This document shows positions 24,690-33,312 of a DNA stretch of 64,000 nt, in pieces. The position numbers were made by a program, and so were the translations under genes. The DNA lies in assembly GCA_963931445.1 (NCBI GenBank), contig OZ007016.1, positions 1 to 64,000 on the forward strand, given 5' to 3'. The stretch comes from CALXVA01 sp944393025. GTDB lineage: Bacteria > Bacillota > Clostridia > TANB77 > CAG-508. Position 1 is the first letter of the stretch. Each line of letters opens with the position of its first letter. Under the pieces are notes generated by a model. The model was not told where the DNA came from and made no database searches. It was given only the letters and a program-made list of their open reading frames with translations.

Positions 24690-25510
24690 TTAATCCAATC
24701 CATAATACTAAAATCAGCAAAAGGCATTGGAAAAATATATGTATATGAATCTTCACCTTTTATGCAATACGTTTCATATTTATATCCTTTTACTCTATCA
24801 ATATTTTCTCCAAATATATTAATTATTCTATTTTTCATATAATCTTCATCTACAATTTTTTTGAATATATTCCATATTTCTTTTTGATATAAAATCATAT
24901 AATTCTCACTAAAATTTATATTTGTAAATTTTGGATGGTTTAGGAGCCATTCATCTTCTAAAAATATAATTGCGCCTCTAAAATCATTTTTATTTCTATC
25001 TAATTCTTTATCTATGTACTTTAGTTCTCTTGGTGTAATATCTTTATGTAGAAAATAAACTATATAAGATCTTTTGTAAAAATCCTCATCAGCTTCTTGT
25101 CACCATCTTTTTTCTCTTGACATGACGCCAATAAATCTATTGCCCCTTTTGGTATAAGTATTTACACTACACCTCCAACTTGGCTCAAAGTACCATCCAG
25201 ATAATTGTACTTTACAAGAAACATCGCTAATTCTTTCCATTCTCTTTTTATAAGTTTCATTTCTATTTATATTTCTATAGCCTAATCCTATTTTATTTAA
25301 ATAGCTTTTGCCTTTTCTTCCTAATACAACCTTTCCATATAATCGTTCTACAAATTCACCTTTTGCTAAACTTGCCAATCTGTTTTTGTAATAGTATTTT
25401 GAATCATAAAACAATTTAACATTTTCATTTGTGATAATTCCATATTCAGATAAATACATTATAAAATTAAAATCTCTATTTCTTAAACATATCCTCTTTT
25501 CCTTTTCCAC
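24569..25510 (-). pseudogene. Replication-relaxation-like protein, broken by an in-frame TGA
   Basis: Two pieces share one frame: 25510-25100 (136 codons, GTG start after AGGAGGTG) and 25097-24569. They are separated only by a TGA after MSREKRW. Continued reading gives ~312 residues (QEADEDFYKRSYIVYFL ... SEVDVICIT). The N-terminal winged-helix region (RNRDFNFIMYLSEYGIITNENVKLFY) resembles the replication-relaxation family found in conjugative and mobilisable elements. A start at 24898 within the second piece could give only a 109-aa fragment. TGA serves as a normal stop elsewhere, so this is most likely a nonsense mutation. The 3' end was duplicated by the IS1634-like insertion. Confidence 0.6.
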
Positions 25511-25565
25511 TTAAATCACCTCCTACCATTTTTACATTTCTGCCTATCTTCCAACTTACCTCTAT

Positions 25566-25607
25566 GCGACAGAAAGCACAAGATTACCATCTTGTGCCTC
25601 CAGTCGC
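25566..25607. other. Two-tier hairpin upstream of the replication-relaxation-like gene
   Basis: An inner stem GCACAAGAT/ATCTTGTGC with a TACC loop (25576-25597) is enclosed by an outer stem GCGAC/GTCGC (25566 and 25603). Unpaired A/C-rich bases lie between. It is unusually GC-rich for the region. It lies 56 bp before the gene start at 25510 and could be an RNA attenuator, terminator or a replication/transfer origin hairpin. Confidence 0.5.
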
Positions 25608-25783
25608 CCTTACATGTATTTATATGTTTTTTCTGTTATATAATCCCTACCTATGTACAATTTTTTAGTATTTAAAATGTCGGTTTTTCATTATTTTTAA
25701 GTAGTTCTATGTTTATTAAAAAGTGTGATTTTTTGAAAGTCCCAAAAGTGTGACTAGTTGGATATTTTAAAATTGGTTAATAA

Positions 25784-26407
25784 TCACACTTTTTCAAAAT
25801 ATTTTTTTGGATTTATATTACAAATATTTTGAATATTTCTTTTTTCTCCAATAAATATTTTTATATAATTTTCTCTATCATTAATTCCTTCTAACATATA
25901 GCTTACATACTTAATATTATCATCTGTAATAAGTCCACCATAAACAAATCCATTAAAAATATATCTTAAATCTCTATTATCTATATCCCAATTATTTCTT
26001 GGCACACTTACTTGTACTCTAATAATAACTTCTTTATTAGCGAATAACCCTTTGTACTTTTCTCCTATTGCTTGGCAAGTATTCTCTAATCTTTTATTAT
26101 TATAGGGTGTTCTTACTGGTGGCAATAATTCATGTATCTTAATTTTTAAAATCCCATTTGAATATTCACTTTCATACTGACTAATGCCATCTTCTTTTCC
26201 TGGTAAGGGTTCTTCTCCTATCAATGGTCTTTTTAGCTTTATACATTTATATATTGCATTTCTAAACAACTCTGTTTTGTATAAAACTTGATATATATTG
26301 TGTTCATTTACATCATCCTGCATATATTCATTTGCAACACTTAAAAACTCACCTAATCTTTTTCTAAAGTTATCTCTATCATATGTTGCAATTCCTCTTT
26401 CAAACAT
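25784..26407 (-). CDS. RusA-like element protein (tentative)
   Basis: A 207-residue protein. The C-terminal half (VIIRVQVSVPRNNWDIDNRD ... GGLITDDNIKYVSYMLEG) follows the pattern of RusA-like Holliday-junction resolvases, in which Asp residues near 'DxDN' and 'DDxxI' bind metal. The N-terminal half (FRKRLGEFLSVANEYM) is helical and not recognised. AGGAGG precedes the ATG. It lies 91 bp after the DnaC-like gene on the same strand in an element replication module, which fits a junction-processing role. The call is by motif only. Confidence 0.5.
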   Translation of the reverse strand: MFERGIATYDRDNFRKRLGEFLSVANEYMQDDVNEHNIYQVLYKTELFRNAIYKCIKLKRPLIGEEPLPGKEDGISQYESEYSNGILKIKIHELLPPVRTPYNNKRLENTCQAIGEKYKGLFANKEVIIRVQVSVPRNNWDIDNRDLRYIFNGFVYGGLITDDNIKYVSYMLEGINDRENYIKIFIGEKRNIQNICNINPKKYFEKV

Positions 26408-26498
26408 TTTTACCTCCTTCCTAGCTATTTTTTATATTATCCTTCCTAATTTATATTCCATCACTATAAATAGCTACATTATTTTCGAATTTTATATT

Positions 26499-27365
26499 CT
26501 ATAATCTTTTCCCTTTGCATTCCACTCTATAGCACATATTAGATAATCTTGATATTATAGAATCTGTTGTTTTACATACTTTGTTTGGTATGCTTAATCT
26601 TTGTTTTAAAGCTTCCATATCATAATTTGTTGTTATAATAAATGGTAGCTCATTTATTATTCTTTCATTTATAATTGTAAATAATTTAGATAACAACCAA
26701 TCATTCATTGGTTCTACTCCTAAATCATCTATAACTAATAAATCTACTTTTGTATATAATTTTGTTAATTCACTTTCTGTATGATTCTTGTAACATATAG
26801 CATACTTTTCCACTAATTGTGTTAATGTTCCAAATATTATTGGTACATTATTTTTTAATAATTCATTACATATCGCCATTGAAATATGTGTTTTTCCTGT
26901 TCCATTTTTTCCTACAAATATAATACCATTCTTGAAGTTTTTGAAATCTGATATAAATTTCTCTGCTGCTAATTTCGTTTTCGAATTTTGTTCATTTGTA
27001 ATAAAATTCTCTAAAGTTTTTTGTTTAAATTGTTCTGTTATAAAATCTGTTCCATAATATTGTTTTATTTTTTTGTTGTATTCTTTTTTTCTATAATTCT
27101 CATATTGCCTCATTAATTCTTCTTGCAGTTTTTCTTTTGCCTTATTTCTTTCTTCTATTGCCTGTTTACAATCACATTTTTCATTTTCTATAAATACATT
27201 TATTGTTTTGCTTATTGGATTTAATACTCCTCTTGGCTTTAAAACTTTATTACAATACTTGCATCTTGTTTCTTCAGGTATTTTTGTTTTTATAGAATAT
27301 CCATTTTGCAAAATTTCATCTAGATTATATAAAATCTTTGATTTTTCCATAACTCTGCTTTGCAT
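26499..27365 (-). CDS. dnaC: DnaC-like helicase-loader ATPase
   Basis: A 288-residue AAA+ protein. An N-terminal zinc-binding segment (CKYCNKVL ... CDCKQA) is followed by a coiled coil, then Walker A FVGKNGTGKTHIS, Walker B DLLVIDDLGVEP and sensor ITTNYD. It is typical of phage/ICE DnaC or IstB-like loaders that deliver replicative helicase. GAAGGAGGTGG precedes the ATG at 27365; a GTG at 27374 overlaps that site. It overlaps the replisome organizer gene by ~41 bp. Confidence 0.9.
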   Translation of the reverse strand: MQSRVMEKSKILYNLDEILQNGYSIKTKIPEETRCKYCNKVLKPRGVLNPISKTINVFIENEKCDCKQAIEERNKAKEKLQEELMRQYENYRKKEYNKKIKQYYGTDFITEQFKQKTLENFITNEQNSKTKLAAEKFISDFKNFKNGIIFVGKNGTGKTHISMAICNELLKNNVPIIFGTLTQLVEKYAICYKNHTESELTKLYTKVDLLVIDDLGVEPMNDWLLSKLFTIINERIINELPFIITTNYDMEALKQRLSIPNKVCKTTDSIISRLSNMCYRVECKGKRL

Positions 27366-27801
27366 AAATCCCACCTCCTTCTGTTTCTATTTCTTTTTTT
27401 AATTCTTTTTCTCTTTCTGTATCCACATTTTTTCCTATTTTTGTGGATTCATTTTTATCCTTTATCCCTTTCTCCTGTAAGTTTTGATACTTATTCCAAT
27501 TTTTAATTTTATATCCATATTTATCTTGTACTATCATGCTATATTCCTGAAAAATATCTAGTGCATTCTCGATACTTTTCTGATTTCTACCCATATGATG
27601 TGCTAATGTTTCTATGGTAAAAAACTTGTTTTCACTTATTTTTAAATATCCTCCAGATTCGCAATTTGCTGCTATTGCTAAACAATTTATAAAAATTACA
27701 ATAAGTCTATCTCCATCTTTTTTTCTTTTGATTTGCTTGATTTTTTCGTTGTCAAAAAAATTATTGTACAACTTAAACCAATATCTCTTTCCCCCTTTCA
27801 T
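27325..27801 (-). CDS. Phage replisome organizer, N-terminal domain protein
   Basis: A 158-residue protein with the signature WFKLYNNFFDNEKIKQIKR, the wHTH core, and KNWNKYQNLQEKG, ending in a charged tail. The domain recognises an origin and recruits helicase and loader. It is homologous to the N-part of the fusion gene at 1-703, where the DnaC portion continues in the same frame. It ends inside the dnaC-like gene, so the split here may reflect either the ancestral two-gene form or a frameshifted fusion. Confidence 0.85.
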   Translation of the reverse strand: MKGGKRYWFKLYNNFFDNEKIKQIKRKKDGDRLIVIFINCLAIAANCESGGYLKISENKFFTIETLAHHMGRNQKSIENALDIFQEYSMIVQDKYGYKIKNWNKYQNLQEKGIKDKNESTKIGKNVDTEREKELKKEIETEGGGIYAKQSYGKIKDFI

Positions 27802-27839
27802 CAGTAATCACCACCTTTTTAGTAAAATATTTTTTAATT

Positions 27840-28079
27840 TTAAAAATCATCAAAACTATATTTTACTTTTTTCTTTGGTTCTTCTAGACTATCTTGAATG
27901 TATTTGTCTAGAATTTCTTTTGTAAATAGTGTTTTCGATTCAATTTTGTAATATGGTATTTTCTTTTCTCTAACTAATTTACGAATTAACCAATATGAAA
28001 TACCCAAATATTGTGCTGCTTCTACTGAATCTAAAACTCTTTTTTCTTTTGTATCTAGGTTTAATTTCTCACTATTCAT
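27840..28079 (-). CDS. Excisionase-like helix-turn-helix protein of element B
   Basis: A 79-residue MerR/Xis-type protein (SVEAAQYLGISYWLIRKLVR, then IPYYKIESKTLFTKEILDKY). It is the paralogue of 716-919. AAGGAGG precedes the ATG. It is divergent from the XRE regulator at 28245 with ~165 bp of control DNA between them, and upstream of the replisome genes. Confidence 0.85.
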   Translation of the reverse strand: MNSEKLNLDTKEKRVLDSVEAAQYLGISYWLIRKLVREKKIPYYKIESKTLFTKEILDKYIQDSLEEPKKKVKYSFDDF

Positions 28080-28184
28080 ACTATCGCCTCCTTTTCTTTT
28101 CTCATTATGCGTACATAATATAATATTTTTTTAATTTTGTAAATACTTTTTTGAGATTTTTTATAAATTTTTTTATTTTTATTG

Positions 28185-28213
28185 TTTACAAATCGTACTT
28201 TTTTGTGTATAAT
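28185..28213 (+). promoter_or_regulatory. Promoter of the XRE regulator
   Basis: TTTACA and TATAAT are spaced 17 bp apart and end 32 bp before the ATG at 28245. The position fits a sigma-A promoter likely subject to autoregulation. Confidence 0.6.
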
Positions 28214-28244
28214 GTTTTTAGTTTGTAAGGGGGAAATTATTATA

Positions 28245-29225
28245 ATGGATGAGTTTAATTTTGGTAATCGTTTGAAAGAATTGCGTAAATCATATGATAT
28301 TACACAAGCACAACTTGCTGAAAGTTTAGGCGAAAGAAGGGCTACTTTATCAAATTACGAAAACAAAAATGTATATCCAGGATTTAATATGCTAATAAAA
28401 TTAGCTGATTTTTTTCACGTTTCTGTTGATTATTTAACAGGAAGGACTGATGATTATGAGATTAATAAAAATAATATAGAAGATACATTTTATTGGATTA
28501 AGATTTCTAATCCAATACCTTATGAAAAAAATAAACATGGAATTTATGCATTATCAAAAGATACTGATATTGAATTTTACGATTTATCAAGTTTAAAGGA
28601 AAAATACACTCGAATTTATTTGCCTTTTCTAGGATGTGCTCCAGATGCTAATTCTCATTTAAAAGAATGTTATGACTTTTTATCTGAATTTGGCTTTTTG
28701 GGTGCTACAGAATACAATGATAAATATGAAAATGTTTCTATGTTTAAGAAACAATGTCCTGGAATTTATAAAATAAATGGTCAATTTAATATTTCACCTA
28801 TGAATTTATTAGTAGATTTAGTTATGACAAATCCTAATTTATTTAGTGCATCTGATGAAGATATATCATTCATGAAAGAAAATGCTCTTATGGGATATCG
28901 AGAAACAGTTCATGATGTTGAATACATGGCTAATGAAATGAGAAATTTGATAACTTTATTTCTACTTTACCCTAATGTATTTTTATCAAAAGTTAATGAT
29001 AAGCTTAGAGATATTAACTTTTATTATGATACTTCTTATAAAAGAAAACTAACTTTTTCTTCACTTCTTTCTTATATGTATTATGAATTGGTGGAAGATT
29101 ATATTAATGGTTATTATCCTTATCAGTGTAGAAAATGTGGCAAGTATTTTTTATCTAGAGTAAAAGATAATCCAGAATTACAACATTTCTGCGATGATTG
29201 TAGAAAACAAAAATCCTTATTATAA
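28245..29225 (+). CDS. XRE-family regulator with C-terminal zinc ribbon
   Basis: A 326-residue protein. The N-terminal Cro/C1 HTH (FGNRLKELRKSYDITQAQLA ... DFFHVSVDYLTGRTDD) covers about residues 1-70. The C-terminal region ends in a zinc ribbon (YQCRKCGKYFLSRVKDNPEL, then FCDDCRKQ) like that of 1204-2079. AAGGGGG lies upstream of the ATG at 28245; the longer frame from 28182 runs through the promoter and is rejected. It is the likely switch controlling excision and replication genes of element B, by analogy with ICE repressors. Confidence 0.85.
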   Translation: MDEFNFGNRLKELRKSYDITQAQLAESLGERRATLSNYENKNVYPGFNMLIKLADFFHVSVDYLTGRTDDYEINKNNIEDTFYWIKISNPIPYEKNKHGIYALSKDTDIEFYDLSSLKEKYTRIYLPFLGCAPDANSHLKECYDFLSEFGFLGATEYNDKYENVSMFKKQCPGIYKINGQFNISPMNLLVDLVMTNPNLFSASDEDISFMKENALMGYRETVHDVEYMANEMRNLITLFLLYPNVFLSKVNDKLRDINFYYDTSYKRKLTFSSLLSYMYYELVEDYINGYYPYQCRKCGKYFLSRVKDNPELQHFCDDCRKQKSLL

Positions 29226-29283
29226 TGAAAATAATAAGATATAATTTCATTTATAATGAACAAGTAATTGTAGGAGGTAACTT

Positions 29284-30168
29284 ATGATAGTAAAAAAAGC
29301 TGGAACTATCTTATTAAATTTAACATTAAAACAAATTGGCTTGGTATATAGAAATAATAATAATGATTGTTCTTTTCCTAAAGGACACCTCGAAAATGGT
29401 GAAATACTTGAGCAATGTGCCATTAGAGAAACTGAAGAAGAAACTTTAAGAACAAATCATTTATTGATAAATAAAGAAATTTATATTTTAAAATACACTA
29501 CCCCATCAGGAGAAAACGTAGAATGTTATTATTATATATCAATAGATGATGGTGCAACATCAAAAAATATAGATTTAAAAGATCAAGAAACTTTAAAATG
29601 GACTTGTCCTAGCGATGTAGAAAATGCATTGTCTTATGATAATTTAAAAGTACTATGGAAAAAAATAAAAAATCCAATTATCAGTATATTGGAGAATGAA
29701 GGTACTATATCTCCTGCTATTCTGACAGATTTAGGAATATGCCCTACATGTTATGATAAAGAAAATAATAATTGTTTGTATGGAGATATTTCTGATAAAC
29801 TTCTTTTTGAAAATGATAAATTCGAAATTTTTTTAGTAAGTAATCCAAGAGCAGCTGGTCATACAATAGTTTCGACAAAAAGACATTATAAAAATATGAT
29901 GGACATTCCTGATGATTTATGTAGTAAAATATTTATTTTTTCCAAGAAAGTAATGAACATTTTACAAAATGTTTATAACGCAGAAAGTATATATCTTTGT
30001 ACTATGTGTGATGGTCCAATGAATCATTTCCATATACAGCTTATACCTAGATATGCTTTTGAAAAAAGAGGTTCTAAAAATTTTGTTAAACCAAGAAAAG
30101 ACTATATAACAGATAAGGATAAAATTGAAAAAATTAGAAATCTTCTAAAACTGGAGGCCATATGCTAA
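29284..30168 (+). CDS. NUDIX-HIT fusion protein
   Basis: A 294-residue two-domain protein. Residues ~1-130 form a NUDIX hydrolase with the box GHLENGEILEQCAIRETEEE. Residues ~155-294 form a HIT domain with the His triad-like HFHIQLIPRY and GHTIVSTKRH. Both domain types cleave nucleotide derivatives such as diadenosine polyphosphates; the fusion suggests clearing of signalling or damaged nucleotides. GTAGGAGG precedes the ATG. The GNAT gene overlaps its end by 7 bp. A decayed copy of its second half lies at 32195-32668. Confidence 0.85.
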   Translation: MIVKKAGTILLNLTLKQIGLVYRNNNNDCSFPKGHLENGEILEQCAIRETEEETLRTNHLLINKEIYILKYTTPSGENVECYYYISIDDGATSKNIDLKDQETLKWTCPSDVENALSYDNLKVLWKKIKNPIISILENEGTISPAILTDLGICPTCYDKENNNCLYGDISDKLLFENDKFEIFLVSNPRAAGHTIVSTKRHYKNMMDIPDDLCSKIFIFSKKVMNILQNVYNAESIYLCTMCDGPMNHFHIQLIPRYAFEKRGSKNFVKPRKDYITDKDKIEKIRNLLKLEAIC

Positions 30169-30632
30169 AAATTTATAATATAAAAGAAAAGCAAGAATTT
30201 TTAAGAGAAGTTGCTACACTTACTCAAAAAGAATGGGGTAAAAAAACTAATTCAGAAGAAGAATTTGAGGCAAAGATAAATAAAAAAACATCTAAAATTA
30301 TTAATAACTTTGACAATCCTTTATATTGTAAATTAATTTTATTGGATGATGATATTTTAATAGGCTTTATATCTATATTTCCAACTGATGGAGATGAAAG
30401 GAAAGATTTATCACCATGGTATGCCACTATGTATGTAAAAGAAGAATTTAGAGGAAAAGGATATTCTAAAATACTTAATAATGCAATTCTAGAAGAAGCT
30501 AAAAATCGAGGATTTAAGAAATTATATCTAAAAACAGACTTAATTAATTATTACGAAAAATTTGGTGCTACATTTTTGGACACTTTAAGTAACGGAGAAA
30601 AATTATATTATTTTGATTTAGAGGAGGTTTAA
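30162..30632 (+). CDS. GNAT-family N-acetyltransferase
   Basis: A 156-residue GNAT protein. The acetyl-CoA binding motif A is VKEEFRGKGYSKILNNAILE, preceded by strand ILIGFISIF and followed by KLYLKTDLINYYEKFGATFL. It is translationally coupled to the NUDIX-HIT gene. A near-identical copy is at 32662-33159. The substrate is not evident. Confidence 0.85.
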   Translation: MLKIYNIKEKQEFLREVATLTQKEWGKKTNSEEEFEAKINKKTSKIINNFDNPLYCKLILLDDDILIGFISIFPTDGDERKDLSPWYATMYVKEEFRGKGYSKILNNAILEEAKNRGFKKLYLKTDLINYYEKFGATFLDTLSNGEKLYYFDLEEV

Positions 30633-30636
30633 CCAT

Positions 30637-31059
30637 ATGGACAAATTTAAAGAAATAAGACCAATAGCTTTAGGTCTTGCTATCAAAAACAATAAGCTAC
30701 TAGTTTCAGAGGGTTTTGACAAGGTAAAAAACGAAACATTTTACAGATGTTTAGGTGGTGGTATTGAATTTCTAGAAAAGAGTGAAGAAGCTTTAAAACG
30801 TGAGTTTTTGGAAGAAATCAATGTTGATATTACAGTTAAAGATTTTTTAGGAATATCAGAAAATATCTTTACATATCAAGGAAAAAAAGCTCATGAATTA
30901 ATTTTATTTTACTCAATTGAAATATCTGATGAAAATTATCAAGAAGAGTATAAAGTAATAGATGATCATGGTGAAACTATTGCTAAATGGATAGATATTA
31001 ATGAATTTAAGAGTAAGAACAAAATACTTTATCCTGAAGAAGTATTTAAATATATTTAA
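30637..31059 (+). CDS. NUDIX hydrolase
   Basis: A 140-residue NUDIX protein with the box GGGIEFLEKSEEALKREFLE followed by EINVD. It is of the MutT/8-oxo-dGTPase-like size. It lies 4 bp after the GNAT gene with GAGGAGG in between. It is nearly identical to 34869-35291, showing segmental duplication. The C-terminal end KILYPEEVFKYI is shared by both copies. Confidence 0.85.
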   Translation: MDKFKEIRPIALGLAIKNNKLLVSEGFDKVKNETFYRCLGGGIEFLEKSEEALKREFLEEINVDITVKDFLGISENIFTYQGKKAHELILFYSIEISDENYQEEYKVIDDHGETIAKWIDINEFKSKNKILYPEEVFKYI

Positions 31060-31102
31060 TTTATATCTATTCCCCTACCACATGAAAGGAGGTGATGAAG
31101 GT

Positions 31103-31607
31103 GTGGTAGGAAATATCGAAAAGCGTGGAGAGAATTCATATAGATTAAGAGTTTCTGCTGGCTATACTGATGACGGAAAAAGAATTATGTACAAAAAAAC
31201 TGTTCAAGCTAGAAATAAAAGTGAGGCTAGAAAAGAATTAGCTCTTTTTATATCCGAAATAGAAACTGGACAAGCACTGTCTGCTAAAAAGATGCGTTTT
31301 AGAGATTTTGCTGATTTTTGGATTAACAATTATGCTATTCCAAATTTATCTCCAAAAACCTATGAAAGATATAAAAGTATGTTAAGATCAAGGATTCTCC
31401 CCTATCTCGGCAACATGTATTTGGACAAAATACAACCAATGCAATTAATGTTCTTGTACCAGGAATTAAGTGAAGCAACATATACTAGAAAAAATGTTGA
31501 ACATAAATTATCTCCCAAAACTGTATTAGAGCATCATAGGTTGTTACATTCAATGTTACAACAAGCAGTATATTGGCAAATGATTCCATATAATCCAGCA
31601 TCAAGAG
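31103..31607 (+). pseudogene. Truncated tyrosine integrase of element B
   Basis: The GTG at 31103 follows AAAGGAGGTGAT. The product (VVGNIEKRGENSYRLRV ... YWQMIPYNPASRV) aligns with the first ~175 residues of the integrase at 6370-7566, including the arm-binding and core-binding domains. After ASRV the homology stops and the frame enters antisense to the GNAT gene at 31608. The whole catalytic domain is missing. It is a deletion junction, so element B cannot excise on its own. Confidence 0.85.
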
Positions 31608-31871
31608 TTATGAGTTTTTTTCTATATTTTCTATTATTTTCTTTGCATAAGAACATTCAGCAATTATCCCTCTATTTTGTATTATTGCATTTTCTATTAT
31701 TTTTTCTACTAATCTTCTTGCAATTCCTTTTCCTTGATATAAAGTACTTACTTCTGTATGAACTATATTCCAACATCCTTCATTTTCTATATATACACAT
31801 TCTCCTACTTTAATATTATCATCATATGCTACTGATTTCTTATTTTCTTCTTCAAATTTTACTTTAATCAT
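31608..31871 (-). CDS. YjdJ-type GNAT N-acetyltransferase, probably trimmed at its C-terminus
   Basis: An 87-residue single-domain acetyltransferase with VHTEVSTLYQGKGIARRLVE and IIAECSYAKKII, matching the short YjdJ/GCN5-like family. The stop codon lies right at the junction with the truncated integrase. The family tail after the YAKK segment seems shorter than usual, so the deletion that removed the integrase end probably also cut this gene by a few codons. Confidence 0.75.
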   Translation of the reverse strand: MIKVKFEEENKKSVAYDDNIKVGECVYIENEGCWNIVHTEVSTLYQGKGIARRLVEKIIENAIIQNRGIIAECSYAKKIIENIEKNS

Positions 31872-32194
31872 AATACTTCCTCTTATTTTAACTTATATGA
31901 AATTATGTATTATATTATATCACTGATTTTATAATAAGTACATAATTTTAAATATTCCTAGTGTATTAATTTATATATTAATTTCATATACAGTCAAATA
32001 TATAAATTCTAATGTCAAATTTAATTAATTATTTTGAATTAGTCACCAAATAGTTAAAATAAGCTAAAATCACTAGTATTTTACACAAAAACATTATATA
32101 ATATAATCAAATTTTTTCTGGTTTTATAAATATTTAATTATTATCAATTATAATAGTAAAATAGAAAACTGTATGTTTCCAATTTTACTAAAAA
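31872..32194. other. AT-rich intergenic stretch without a gene
   Basis: No supported frame was found. It contains the divergent upstream region of the GNAT gene at 31871 and the left limit of the duplicated cargo block, which begins near 32195. No repeat or terminator was recognised. Confidence 0.4.
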
Positions 32195-32668
32195 AATTAG
32201 AGAATGAAGGTACTATACTATTCTGACAGATTTAGGAATATGCCCTACATGTTATGATAAAGAAAATAATAATTGTTTGTATGGAGATATTTCTGATAAA
32301 CTTCTTTTTGAAAATGATAAATTTGAATGTTTTTTAGTAAGTAATCCAAGAGCAGCTGGTCATACAATAGTTTTAACAAAAAACATTATAAAAATATGAT
32401 GGACATTCCTGATGATTTATGTAGTGAAATATTCACTTTTTCCAAGAAAGTAATGAACATTTTACAAAATGTTTACTGCTCAGAAAGTATATATCTTTGC
32501 ACTATGTGTGATGGTCCAATGAATCATTTTCATATCCAACTTATACCTCGTTATGCTTTTGAAAAAAGAGGTTCTAAAAATTTTATTAAGCCAAGAAAAG
32601 ACTATATAGAAGATATGGATAAAATTGAAAAAATTAGAAATATTCTAAAACAGGAGGCAATATGCTAA
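32195..32668 (+). pseudogene. Decayed copy of the NUDIX-HIT gene (HIT part only)
   Basis: DNA from 32195 on matches 29690-30168 closely. It lacks ~8 bp near the start (TCTCCTGC missing) and has small indels near 32330 and 32375 that break the frame. The NUDIX part is absent. A frame from the ATG at 32396 still encodes the last 90 residues (MMDIPDDLCSEIF ... HFHIQLIPRY). It is a duplicated remnant, overlapping the next GNAT gene by 7 bp as in the parent block. Confidence 0.85.
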
Positions 32669-33159
32669 AAATATATAATATAAAAGAGAAACAAGAATTC
32701 TTACGAGAAGTTGCTATACTTACTCAAAAAGAATGGGGCAGTAAAACAGATTCAGAAGAAGAATTTGAGGCAAAGATAAATAAAAAAACATCTAAAATTA
32801 TTAATAACTTTGACAATCCTTTATATTGTAAATTAATTTTATTGGATGATAATATTTTAATAGGCTTTATATCTATATTTCCAACTGATGGAGATGAAAG
32901 GAATGATTTATCTCCATGGTATGCCACTATGTATGTAAAAGAAGAATTTAGAGGAAATGGATATTCTAAAATACTTAATAATGCAATTCTAGAAGAAGCT
33001 AAAAATCGAGGATTTAAGAAATTATATCTCAAAACAGACTTAATTAATTATTACGAAAAATTTGGTGCTACATTTTTAGAAAATTTAAGTAGTGGAGAAA
33101 AATTATATTATTTTTCAATCTTAAACTTAAAATTGGAGGATATTTATGTATATAAATAA
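32662..33159 (+). CDS. GNAT-family N-acetyltransferase, duplicate copy
   Basis: A 165-residue protein nearly identical to the 30162-30632 product over its first ~150 residues (VKEEFRGNGYSKILNN, KLYLKTDLINYYEKF). It diverges only at the end (SILNLKLEDIYVYK). The new tail reads into the ribosome site of the following remnant, which marks where the duplicated block was joined to other DNA. Confidence 0.85.
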   Translation: MLKIYNIKEKQEFLREVAILTQKEWGSKTDSEEEFEAKINKKTSKIINNFDNPLYCKLILLDDNILIGFISIFPTDGDERNDLSPWYATMYVKEEFRGNGYSKILNNAILEEAKNRGFKKLYLKTDLINYYEKFGATFLENLSSGEKLYYFSILNLKLEDIYVYK

Positions 33160-33312
33160 AGGAAAACATGATATTTTAATTTTTCCAAAGTTTAAAATTT
33201 AGATTCATTTGAGCATGATTTTAAAACAATAGTTGATGAAGTTTCAATTGAATTAATCGGAGAACATGAAGAATCAATTATAATAAAAAATATAAAATTA
33301 GGAGGTTATTGA
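33146..33312 (+). pseudogene. Short frameshifted gene remnant
   Basis: GGAGG precedes an ATG at 33146 (MYINKGKHDILIFPKFK), then a TAG. A second frame continues (NLDSFEHDFKTIVDEVSIEL ... IKLGGY) to a TGA that overlaps the ATG at 33312. One indel near 33198 plus loss of the middle would explain it. The start resembles 2'-5' RNA ligase-like proteins, but too little remains to assign. Confidence 0.45.

Noticed and set aside
25100..25510. Evidence for TGA recoded as Trp
   Set aside because: TGG encodes Trp throughout, and TGA ends the intact IS1634-like transposase gene, so a single nonsense mutation is simpler.
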